Shown here: piece after piece, positions 6,541 to 12,789 of the stretch
Layout of the letters: each line of letters opens with the position of its first letter
Position numbering within the stretch: the first letter of the stretch is position 1
Assembly (NCBI GenBank): GCA_018711265.1
Contig: DVIM01000007.1
Coordinates: forward strand, 1 to 12,789
Length of the DNA: 12,789 bases
Direction: 5' to 3'
DNA from: Spyradocola merdavium
GTDB taxonomy: Bacteria; Bacillota; Clostridia; Christensenellales; UBA1750
Made by a program: the position numbers and the translations under genes
The notes under the pieces: model-generated
Seen by the model: only the letters and a program-made list of their open reading frames with translations
Databases searched by the model: none
Told to the model about the DNA's origin: nothing

Positions 6541-7800
6541 ATGAGCAAGGTTCTCGTCATCGGCTGCGGCGGCGTCGCCTCCGTCGCCATCCAGAAGTGC
6601 TGCCAGGTCAGCGAGGTGTTCACCGACCTGTGCATCGCCAGCCGCACAAAGTCCAAGTGCGACCGCCTCGCCGCGGAGCTTGCGGGCAAGACCGCGACCC
6701 GCATCACCACCGCCCAGGTCGACGCCGACGACGTGCAGCAGGTCGTCGACCTCATCCGCAGCTACGGCCCGGACCTGGTGATGAACATCGCCCTGCCCTA
6801 CCAGGACCTGACCATCATGGAGGCCTGCCTCATCTGCGGCGTCCACTATTTGGACACCGCCAACTACGAGCCGGAGGACACCAACGACCCCGCCTGGCGC
6901 GCGGTCTACGAGGCGCGCTGCAAGGAGGCCGGCTTCTCCGCGTACTTCGACTACAGCTGGCAGTGGGCCTACAAGAAGCGCTTTGCGGAGGCGGGCCTTA
7001 CCGCCCTGCTCGGCTGCGGCTTTGACCCCGGCGTCACCCAGGCCTACTGCGCCTACGCCAAGAAGCACGAGTTCGACGCCATCGACACCATTGACATCCT
7101 GGACTGCAACGGCGGCGACCACGGCTATCCCTTTGCCACCAACTTCAACCCGGAGGTCAACCTGCGCGAGGTTTCCGCGCCCGGCAGCTACTGGGAGGAC
7201 GGCCACTGGATCGAGGTCGAGCCCATGAGCATCCACCGCGAGTACGACTTTGACCAGGTCGGCCGCAAGGACATGTACCTGCTCCACCACGAGGAGATCG
7301 AGAGCCTGGCCAAGAACCTGCCCGAGGTGCGGCGCATCCGCTTCTTCATGACGTTCGGCCAGAGCTATCTGACCCACATGAAGTGCCTGGAGAACGTGGG
7401 GATGCTCTCCACCGAGCCCGTGGAGTTCGAGGGCCACAAGATCGTGCCCATCCAGTTCCTCAAGGCCCTGCTGCCCGACCCGGCCAGCCTCGGCCCGCGC
7501 ACGAAGGGCAAGACCAACATCGGCTGCATCTTCACCGGCAAGAAGGACGGCAAGGACAAGACCTACTACATCTACAACGTTTGCGACCACCAGGCCTGCT
7601 ACCGCGAGGTCGGCAGCCAGGCCATCAGCTACACCACGGGCGTGCCCGCCATGTGCGCCGCGCTGCTGCTCCTGCAGGGGACGTGGCGCAAGCCCGGTGT
7701 CTACACCGTCGAGGAGCTCGACCCCGATCCCTTCCTGGACGCGCTGGACCGCTACGGCCTGCCGAGGCAGGAATCCCACGCGCCCGCGCTGGTGGACTGA
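6541..7800 (+). CDS. Carboxyspermidine (carboxynorspermidine) dehydrogenase, saccharopine dehydrogenase family
   Basis: A 419-residue protein of the saccharopine dehydrogenase/Lys1-like family. The N-terminal Rossmann motif is VLVIGCGGVASVA (4-16). Further conserved segments include VMNIALPYQD, HYLDTANYEPED, LLGCGFDPGVTQAYCAYA and DCNGGDHGYPFATNFNPE, the last being typical of the carboxynorspermidine branch. The family condenses L-aspartate beta-semialdehyde with a diamine and reduces the imine with NAD(P)H; putrescine gives carboxyspermidine, 1,3-diaminopropane gives carboxynorspermidine. Since speA and speB precede it, putrescine is the likely partner, with agmatine (the carboxyaminopropylagmatine route) as an alternative. 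AAAGGAG lies 10 bases before the chosen ATG; in-frame TTG 6538, GTG 6532 and TTG 6520 exist. Its stop overlaps the nspC start by one base. Confidence 0.93.
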   Translation: MSKVLVIGCGGVASVAIQKCCQVSEVFTDLCIASRTKSKCDRLAAELAGKTATRITTAQVDADDVQQVVDLIRSYGPDLVMNIALPYQDLTIMEACLICGVHYLDTANYEPEDTNDPAWRAVYEARCKEAGFSAYFDYSWQWAYKKRFAEAGLTALLGCGFDPGVTQAYCAYAKKHEFDAIDTIDILDCNGGDHGYPFATNFNPEVNLREVSAPGSYWEDGHWIEVEPMSIHREYDFDQVGRKDMYLLHHEEIESLAKNLPEVRRIRFFMTFGQSYLTHMKCLENVGMLSTEPVEFEGHKIVPIQFLKALLPDPASLGPRTKGKTNIGCIFTGKKDGKDKTYYIYNVCDHQACYREVGSQAISYTTGVPAMCAALLLLQGTWRKPGVYTVEELDPDPFLDALDRYGLPRQESHAPALVD

Positions 7801-9011
7801 TGCGGCCCGACGCGCGCCCGCCCTTTGCGGGCCTTGCCGGCCGCCGGCCGGAGGCGGTCTTTGCCGGCCTGCCCACGCCCTGCTACGTGCTGGACGAGGC
7901 CGCCCTGCGCCGCAACGGCGAGATCCTGCGGGACCTCGCCGCGCGGACGGGCTGCCGCGTGCTCCTGGCGCAGAAGGCCTTCTCCAACTTCAACCTCTAC
8001 CCAGTCCTCGCGCCGTACCTTGCGGGCACGGAGGCCAGCGGCCTGTTCGAGGCGCGCCTGGGCGCGGAGGAGATGCCGGGCAAGGAAGTCCACGTCTTCT
8101 GCGCGGCCTACCGGGAGGACGAGTTTGTGCGCCTTTTGCAGTGCGCGGACCACATCGTCTTCAACTCCCCGCGCCAGCTCGCCAAGTTCGGCCCCGCGGC
8201 CAGGCGCGCGGGCAAGAGCCTGGGCCTGCGCGTCAACCCGGAGTGCTCTACGCAAGGAGCCCACGAGATCTACGACCCCTGCGCCCCGGGCAGCCGCCTG
8301 GGCACAACGCGCGCCCAGTGGGACGCGCAGATGACGCCGGAGCTCCAGGACCTGCTGGACGGCCTGCACTTCCACACGCTCTGCGAGCAGGATTCCGACG
8401 CGCTCGAGCAGACGCTCGAGGCGGTCGCCGCGCGCTTTGGCGACGTGCTGCCGCGGATGCAGTGGCTGAACTTTGGCGGCGGCCACCACATCACCCGGCC
8501 GGGATACGACCTGGAGCGCCTCGTGCGCTGCATCCGCCGCGCGCAGGCGGAGTGGGGCGTGACGGTCTACCTCGAGCCGGGCGAGGCCTGCGCGCTCAAC
8601 GCGGGGTACCTCGCAAGCCGCGTGCTGGACGTCCTGCAAAATGGAGAGACGCGCATCGCCGTTCTGGACGCCAGCGCCGCCTGCCACATGCCGGACGTGC
8701 TGGAGATGCCCTACCGCCCGCCCCTCTACGGCGCGGAGACGGCTGACGAACCTCGGCTGGGGGGTGAGGTCTACCGCTTGGCCGGGCCGACGTGCCTGGC
8801 CGGGGACGTGATCGGGGACTACGGCTTCGACGCGCCCCTTGCGGAGGGGGACCTGCTGCTCTTCGGCGACATGGCCATCTACACCACCTGCAAGAACAAC
8901 ACCTTCAACGGCATGCCCCTGCCCGCCATCTACGCCCTGCGCGAGGGCGGGGCGCTGGAGCCGCTGCGCACCTTCGGCTACGAGGACTTCAAGACCCGCC
9001 TGGGCACGTGA
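7800..9011 (+). CDS. nspC: Carboxynorspermidine/carboxyspermidine decarboxylase
   Basis: A 403-residue PLP enzyme of the alanine-racemase fold (fold type III), in the NspC branch related to diaminopimelate decarboxylase. Visible motifs are LPTPCYVLDEAALRRN (24-39), LLAQKAFSNF with the PLP lysine at Lys59, HFHTLCEQ (190-197), NFGGGHHIT (224-232), YLEPGEA (257-263), CHMPDVLEMPYRP (295-307) and GPTCLAGD with the active-site Cys at 332. It decarboxylates carboxyspermidine to spermidine, or carboxynorspermidine to norspermidine, completing the route begun by the preceding dehydrogenase. The start is the ATG sharing one base with the previous stop, so it is probably translated by coupling. Last gene of the operon; a strong terminator starts 14 bases after its stop. 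Function is well supported by the gene pair; the exact substrate is inferred. Confidence 0.94.
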   Translation: MRPDARPPFAGLAGRRPEAVFAGLPTPCYVLDEAALRRNGEILRDLAARTGCRVLLAQKAFSNFNLYPVLAPYLAGTEASGLFEARLGAEEMPGKEVHVFCAAYREDEFVRLLQCADHIVFNSPRQLAKFGPAARRAGKSLGLRVNPECSTQGAHEIYDPCAPGSRLGTTRAQWDAQMTPELQDLLDGLHFHTLCEQDSDALEQTLEAVAARFGDVLPRMQWLNFGGGHHITRPGYDLERLVRCIRRAQAEWGVTVYLEPGEACALNAGYLASRVLDVLQNGETRIAVLDASAACHMPDVLEMPYRPPLYGAETADEPRLGGEVYRLAGPTCLAGDVIGDYGFDAPLAEGDLLLFGDMAIYTTCKNNTFNGMPLPAIYALREGGALEPLRTFGYEDFKTRLGT

Positions 9012-9024
9012 GCGCCCGGCCCCC

Positions 9025-9079
9025 AAAAAAGATGCGCCGCCCCGGTCCGAGAATTGCTCGGGCCGGGGCGGCGCGTTTT
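9025..9079. terminator. Bidirectional intrinsic terminator between nspC and the ABC transporter operon
   Basis: An 18-base arm GCGCCGCCCCGGTCCGAG (9034-9051) pairs with CTCGGGCCGGGGCGGCGC (9057-9074), with a single G-T pair and a five-base loop. TTTT (9076-9079) follows on the plus strand. AAAAAA (9025-9030) lies on the other side and gives a U-run for minus-strand transcripts. It lies between two convergent genes, so it can end both operons. Confidence 0.9.
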
Positions 9080-9099
9080 GCAGCAGGGGGGAGAGGGGA

Positions 9100-10809
9100 T
9101 CAGCGGGATTCGGCCAGGCCGCCGTTGCGCACCCACTCCATCATCTCGTCCGGGTCGGTGGGGATGTACTCGTAGGCGTTGAGGTCGTCCAGCACGGGCT
9201 GCACCTGCGGCATCATCTCCGCGATCCAGGCGCGCCAGTCCGCCTCGATGGTGTCGCCCGTGGAGTTGGCCAGAAGGTCGATGACCTTGGCCTTGGTCTG
9301 GGCGGTGAAGGTGCCCAGCTTGTCCTTGTTGGGCGTGGTGGTGTAGGTTTGCACGTAGTCCAGGACCTTGACCTTGTCGCCGATGTTCTCGACGCTCCAA
9401 TCCATCGCGCTGCGCACGTCCTCGACGTCCTGCGGGTTCTTGGAGACGTTGGTGAAGTTGGCCGCGTTGTCGTAGACGGAAAGGCGCGTGTAGTACTCGC
9501 GGAAGGGGTAGGGATCGACGTAGGTGCCGGCCTCGTCCTTTTCCCAGAGCAGGTTGATGGAGCCGTCGTCATTCACGGTGAAGTCCGTGCCCTCCAGGCC
9601 GTACAGGCCCAGGTTCAGCCCCTCCGGGGAGAGGTTCCAGTCCTGCGTGGCGAGGAAGCGGTCCTTCTGCGCGTCCGTGGCCTTCAGGGAGAAGGCGACG
9701 CAGGACCAGTAGCTGGCGACCGCGTGCTGGTAGAACTCGTCCTCCGTGCCGGGGTTGGAGATCCTGGCGATGGCGTAGACCTTGTCGCGCTCCAGGGAGG
9801 GGTCGACCTTGATCATGTCGTCGCGGACCTGGGAGACAAAGCCCAGGGACAGGTTCTGCGCCATGGCGCCCATCTGCCCGGCGACGTACAGCTCGCGGTA
9901 GAGCGTCTCGCTGGAGTCGATGACGTTGTCCGGCCAGATGATGCCGCGGTCGTAGAGGTCCTTGACGATCTTCAGGCCCTCGATGTAGGCGTCCGTGGAC
10001 GGGTACCAGACGTACTGGCCGTCCATCTCGATGTAGCCGGGCTCCTCAAAGGTCCAGGGCGTGGGGTTCGTCTGCCAGATGCCCAGGATGTCCGGGAAGT
10101 AGCCCATGCGGGTGCACAGGCCGTAGGTGTTGCCCGCGCCGTTTCCGCCGGGGTCCTGCTCGATGAAGGCCTGCAGCAGGTTCATGAACTCGTCCCAGGT
10201 GTAGACGTCGCCCTCGTTGCGCATGCCGAGCTTCTCCGCCCAGTCCGCGCGGTAGCCGATGCCCATGTTGATCATGAAGTCGTAGGAGGCGGAGTCGCGC
10301 ATGGCGGGCAGGGACATGAGCTTGCCGTCAAAGGTGCACAGCTCGTCGCCGAGCATGGCCTCCTGGTTGTACATGGCCTGGATGTTCGGATAGGCGTCCA
10401 GGCTCGGCACCTCGGCGAACATGCCGGAGTTCATCCAGGTGATGTACTCGGAGTAGATCACGTCGTTCAGGCCGATCCAGACCACGTCCGGCAGGTCGTC
10501 CGTCGCGATCCAGATGCGCAGCTTGTCAAAGCGCTCGGCGTACTGCAGGGGTACCCAGTCCACGGTGAAGTTGAACTTGTCCGTGTAATAGTTCCACAGG
10601 GCGTCGTCCTCGGCGGGCGGGTCGGAGGTGGTGTTCATGGTGAAGGTGACGTGCTCGGCAAACGCGCTGTCGGTTTCGGCGGCAGGCGCTTCCGGGCTCT
10701 GCGCGGTGGGGTCCACGGCCTCCTCGGGCGCTTGCGCCGGCGCGGAGCAGGCGACGCAGCCAAGGGCCAGGATCAGGACCAGAGCCAGGGCGAACAGGCG
10801 GGTTTTCAT
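9100..10809 (-). CDS. Extracellular solute-binding lipoprotein of a sugar-type ABC transporter (LplA/YtcQ-like)
   Basis: A 569-residue secreted lipoprotein. It has a signal peptide (MKTRLFALALVLILALGCVAC) with a lipobox around Cys18 or Cys21, then a Pro/Ala/Glu-rich linker to about residue 45. The mature part is a family-1-like solute-binding fold: TMNTTSDPP, then DLPDVVWIGLND (about 108-119), FDGKLMSLPAMRD and YTWDEFMNLLQAFIEQDPGGNG. Such large proteins accompany LplB/LplC-type permeases and are thought to bind oligosaccharides; the substrate cannot be read from the sequence. AGGAGGAG precedes the ATG. It is the third gene of the minus-strand operon, 54 bases after the permease stop, which fits separate strong translation of the binding protein. 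The gene ends just before the bidirectional terminator. Confidence 0.92.
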   Translation of the reverse strand: MKTRLFALALVLILALGCVACSAPAQAPEEAVDPTAQSPEAPAAETDSAFAEHVTFTMNTTSDPPAEDDALWNYYTDKFNFTVDWVPLQYAERFDKLRIWIATDDLPDVVWIGLNDVIYSEYITWMNSGMFAEVPSLDAYPNIQAMYNQEAMLGDELCTFDGKLMSLPAMRDSASYDFMINMGIGYRADWAEKLGMRNEGDVYTWDEFMNLLQAFIEQDPGGNGAGNTYGLCTRMGYFPDILGIWQTNPTPWTFEEPGYIEMDGQYVWYPSTDAYIEGLKIVKDLYDRGIIWPDNVIDSSETLYRELYVAGQMGAMAQNLSLGFVSQVRDDMIKVDPSLERDKVYAIARISNPGTEDEFYQHAVASYWSCVAFSLKATDAQKDRFLATQDWNLSPEGLNLGLYGLEGTDFTVNDDGSINLLWEKDEAGTYVDPYPFREYYTRLSVYDNAANFTNVSKNPQDVEDVRSAMDWSVENIGDKVKVLDYVQTYTTTPNKDKLGTFTAQTKAKVIDLLANSTGDTIEADWRAWIAEMMPQVQPVLDDLNAYEYIPTDPDEMMEWVRNGGLAESR

Positions 10810-10863
10810 GGGTTCTCCTCCTTTGTTTTGGAATGCAGCATGGGGAATCGGGGGAGCGCGGCC

Positions 10864-11766
10864 TCAGCCCTTGACGGCGCCGACCGTGAGCCCCGAAACG
10901 AAATACTTTTGAATGAACGGGTAGACCAGGATGATGGGCGTGGCCGTCACCACGATGCACGCCATCTTGATGCCCTCGGAAAAGGGCGTGATGTTGTACT
11001 GCTGCAGGTCGCTGGTCATCATCGCCTGGCCCGTGGTCTGGATGATGCCGCGCAGCACGAGCTGCAGGGGCCGCTTCTCAAAGCTGCGGATGAAGAGCAT
11101 GCCGTTGTACCACTCGTTCCACCGCTCCACGCCGTAGTAGAGGGCAAAGGTGACAAGGATCGGTACCGAGAGCGGCAGCAGGATCTTGAACAGGATCGTA
11201 AGGTCGTTCGCGCCGTCCATGCGCGCGCTCTCCTCCAGCTCCGCCGGCAGCGACTCGAAGTTCTGGCGGATGACCGTCATGTACATGATCGACACGCCCG
11301 TGGGCAGGATCATCGAAAAGACGTTGTCGATCAGGTTCAGGTCCTTGATGAGCAGGTAGAATGGGATCAGCCCGCCGGAGAAGTACATCGTGAAGACGAT
11401 CATCGAGAGGAAGAACTTCCGCCCCGGGAACTGCTTGGAGAAGCCGTAGGCCAGCGACACCGTCAGCAGCATGTTGTACACGACGCCCACCAGCGTGATG
11501 AAGACCGTCACCTTCATGCCGTCGAAGATGGACCCGTTTTCAAAGACGATGAAGTAGGACTCCAGTGTGATGTTCTTCGGGTAGAGCATGAACCGCGTCT
11601 TGATGTAGTCCGCCTGGGACACCAGGGACACGCAGATCGAGTTGTAGAACGGGTAGAGGATGATCAGCGCGAACAGCGCGAGAAAGGCCATGATCGCATA
11701 GTCCACGCCGTTGAGGCGGTTGAGGCGGCTCCGGCGCTTGGGAGCCTGCAGCGCTTTGCTGGTCAT
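10864..11766 (-). CDS. Carbohydrate ABC transporter permease (LplC/YtcP-like, MalG type)
   Basis: A 300-residue inner-membrane permease with about six hydrophobic segments (roughly 22-42, 86-107, 118-140, 148-165, 197-212 and 266-285). The EAA loop that docks the ATPase is LEESARMDGANDLTILFKILLPLS (about 177-200), with the usual E.SA..DGA and LP spacing. The C-terminus QKYFVSGLTVGAVKG is a hallmark of the YtcP/LplC group. ATG 11766 is preceded by GAGGAGGGAAC at good spacing. It begins 12 bases after the stop of the first permease and is followed by the binding protein. No ATPase gene is nearby, so the transporter probably shares a general MsmX/UgpC-type ATPase encoded elsewhere. Confidence 0.94.
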   Translation of the reverse strand: MTSKALQAPKRRSRLNRLNGVDYAIMAFLALFALIILYPFYNSICVSLVSQADYIKTRFMLYPKNITLESYFIVFENGSIFDGMKVTVFITLVGVVYNMLLTVSLAYGFSKQFPGRKFFLSMIVFTMYFSGGLIPFYLLIKDLNLIDNVFSMILPTGVSIMYMTVIRQNFESLPAELEESARMDGANDLTILFKILLPLSVPILVTFALYYGVERWNEWYNGMLFIRSFEKRPLQLVLRGIIQTTGQAMMTSDLQQYNITPFSEGIKMACIVVTATPIILVYPFIQKYFVSGLTVGAVKG

Positions 11767-11778
11767 GATGTTCCCTCC

Positions 11779-12765
11779 TCACATGATGGTGGTTCCGTTG
11801 ATCTTCTTGCAAACGGCGTTGACGCTCAGCAGCAGGATGCAGTTCGTCAGGCCCTTGAACAGGCCCACCGCCGTGGAAAAGCCGTAGTTCGGCATCCGCT
11901 GGAACGTGATGCGGTAGATGTAGGTGTCCAGGATGTCCGCAACGTCCAGAACCGTGTTGTTGTACAGGTTCATCACCTGGTCAAAGCCCGCGTCCATCAT
12001 GCTGCCCACGCGCAGGATCAGCGTGATGAGCACCACCGGCAGAATCCCCGGCCAGGTGATGTGCAGGATCTTGTGCCAGCGGTTCGCCCCGTCGATGGTC
12101 GCCGCCTCGTAGAGCGAAGGGTCGATGCCCGTGATCGCCGCGATGTAGAGGATGCAGCTCCACCCCGCCTCCTTCCAGGAGAGGGTGAAGACCAGGATGT
12201 AGCGGAACAGCCCCTTGTCCGTCAGGAAGTTGTACTTTTCCAGGCCCATGGTCGCCAGCAGGTTGTTCACCGCGCCGTTGTTGGCCAGGATGTTCATCAT
12301 GATGCCCGCAACGATCACCCAGGACAGGAAGTGCGGAAAGGTCAGGATCGTCTGCACCGAGCGCTTGTAGCGCATGGGCTTGACCTCGTTGATGAGGATC
12401 GACAGCACGATCGGGAACGGGAAGAACAGCAAAAGCTGCATGTAGGAGATGATCAGCGTGTTCTTCAGCGCCAGGAAGAACTCCCGGTCGCGAAAGAGCA
12501 GCTCGAAGTTCGCCCAGCCCACCCAGGGCGAGGCGGAGATGCCCTCCGCAATGTTGAACTCCTTGAAGGCGAGCTGGATGCCATACATCGGCACGTACTT
12601 GAAGAGGAGAAAATAGGCCATGCCCGGCAGGATGATCAGATAGCACCAGCGCTTGATCCAGATCTGCTGCCAGATCGACCGCTTGGGCCGCGTCCCGGGC
12701 ACCGTGCCGTGGGACGGCCCCCGACCGTGGGACGGCCCCCGCCGCGAAAGCGAAGAACTGCTCAT
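11779..12765 (-). CDS. Sugar ABC transporter permease (LplB/YteP-like, MalF type)
   Basis: A 328-residue inner-membrane permease. After a 35-residue basic, Ser/Gly-rich cytoplasmic N-terminus come about six hydrophobic segments (roughly 41-58, 101-125, 139-160, 187-211, 239-254 and 296-318). The EAA motif is YEAATIDGANRWHKILHITWPG (219-240). Segments YVPMYGIQLAFKEFN and NPxxGW-like SPWVGWANFELLF are typical of the LplB/YteP group, and the protein ends KKINGTTIM as family members do. I start at ATG 12765: AGGAGG (12774-12779) lies 8 bases upstream, and the in-frame GTG at 12774 overlaps that site. The N-terminus holds a small tandem repeat (GPSHG twice). First visible gene of the operon; only 24 bases upstream are in the window, so the promoter is not seen. 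Confidence 0.94.
   Translation of the reverse strand: MSSSSLSRRGPSHGRGPSHGTVPGTRPKRSIWQQIWIKRWCYLIILPGMAYFLLFKYVPMYGIQLAFKEFNIAEGISASPWVGWANFELLFRDREFFLALKNTLIISYMQLLLFFPFPIVLSILINEVKPMRYKRSVQTILTFPHFLSWVIVAGIMMNILANNGAVNNLLATMGLEKYNFLTDKGLFRYILVFTLSWKEAGWSCILYIAAITGIDPSLYEAATIDGANRWHKILHITWPGILPVVLITLILRVGSMMDAGFDQVMNLYNNTVLDVADILDTYIYRITFQRMPNYGFSTAVGLFKGLTNCILLLSVNAVCKKINGTTIM
12707..12742 (-). repeat. 18-base tandem duplication in the permease N-terminus
   Basis: Two adjacent 18-base copies, 12707-12724 and 12725-12742, differ only at the last base; each starts CCGTGGGACGGCCCCCG on the plus strand. It is in frame and encodes GPSHG twice in the cytoplasmic tail before the first membrane segment. 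It looks like a simple slippage duplication. Confidence 0.8.
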
Positions 12766-12789
12766 GAAGTTCACCTCCTGAATGTTAAC

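Noticed and set aside
1..12789. CRISPR array, tRNA, rRNA, insertion sequence or phage genes
   Set aside because: No regular spaced repeats, no tRNA or rRNA signatures and no transposase or integrase-like proteins were seen. The fragment at 3-176 could come from a phage endolysin but nothing else supports that.

Overview
The window looks like chromosomal DNA of a high-GC member of the Clostridia (Bacillota), probably a gut or rumen lineage such as Oscillospiraceae or Christensenellales. Reasons: strong AGGAGG-type ribosome binding sites, short intrinsic terminators, tight operons, an Lpl-type (YtcQ/YteP/YtcP) sugar transporter and a carboxyspermidine-type polyamine operon. Family recognition is from memory of protein families; no search was run.

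Layout. (1) Positions 1-176 hold the C-terminal end of a peptidoglycan-binding (PG_binding_1-like) protein on the plus strand, closed by an intrinsic terminator. (2) Convergent to it, on the minus strand, is ohyA, an FAD-dependent oleate hydratase (289-2064). Upstream of it on the same strand is a small TetR-type regulator (2201-2770). Between them lies a long near-perfect palindrome directly abutting the ohyA -35 box, either an operator or the tetR terminator. (3) From a near-consensus promoter at 2856-2884, divergent from tetR, runs a roughly 400-base non-coding leader with several hairpins. It ends in a very strong intrinsic terminator only 25 bases before the next gene, which is an attenuator-like layout. 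(4) That leader feeds a five-gene plus-strand polyamine operon (3306-9011): arginine decarboxylase-like speA, aminopropyltransferase speE, ureohydrolase speB, a saccharopine-dehydrogenase-family carboxyspermidine dehydrogenase, and carboxynorspermidine/carboxyspermidine decarboxylase nspC. (5) A bidirectional terminator (9025-9079) separates it from a convergent minus-strand operon of two sugar-type ABC permeases and their solute-binding lipoprotein (12765 down to 9100), with no ATPase gene in view.

How the genes work together. SpeA should make agmatine from arginine. SpeB would turn agmatine into putrescine, or would remove urea from an aminopropyl- or carboxyaminopropyl-agmatine intermediate. 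Carboxyspermidine dehydrogenase and NspC add an aminopropyl group from aspartate semialdehyde without needing decarboxylated SAM. SpeE does the same job with decarboxylated SAM, but no speD is present here, so the operon carries parts of two alternative routes to spermidine. The most interesting region is the structured leader in front of this operon, followed by the co-occurrence of the two aminopropylation systems and the palindrome before ohyA.
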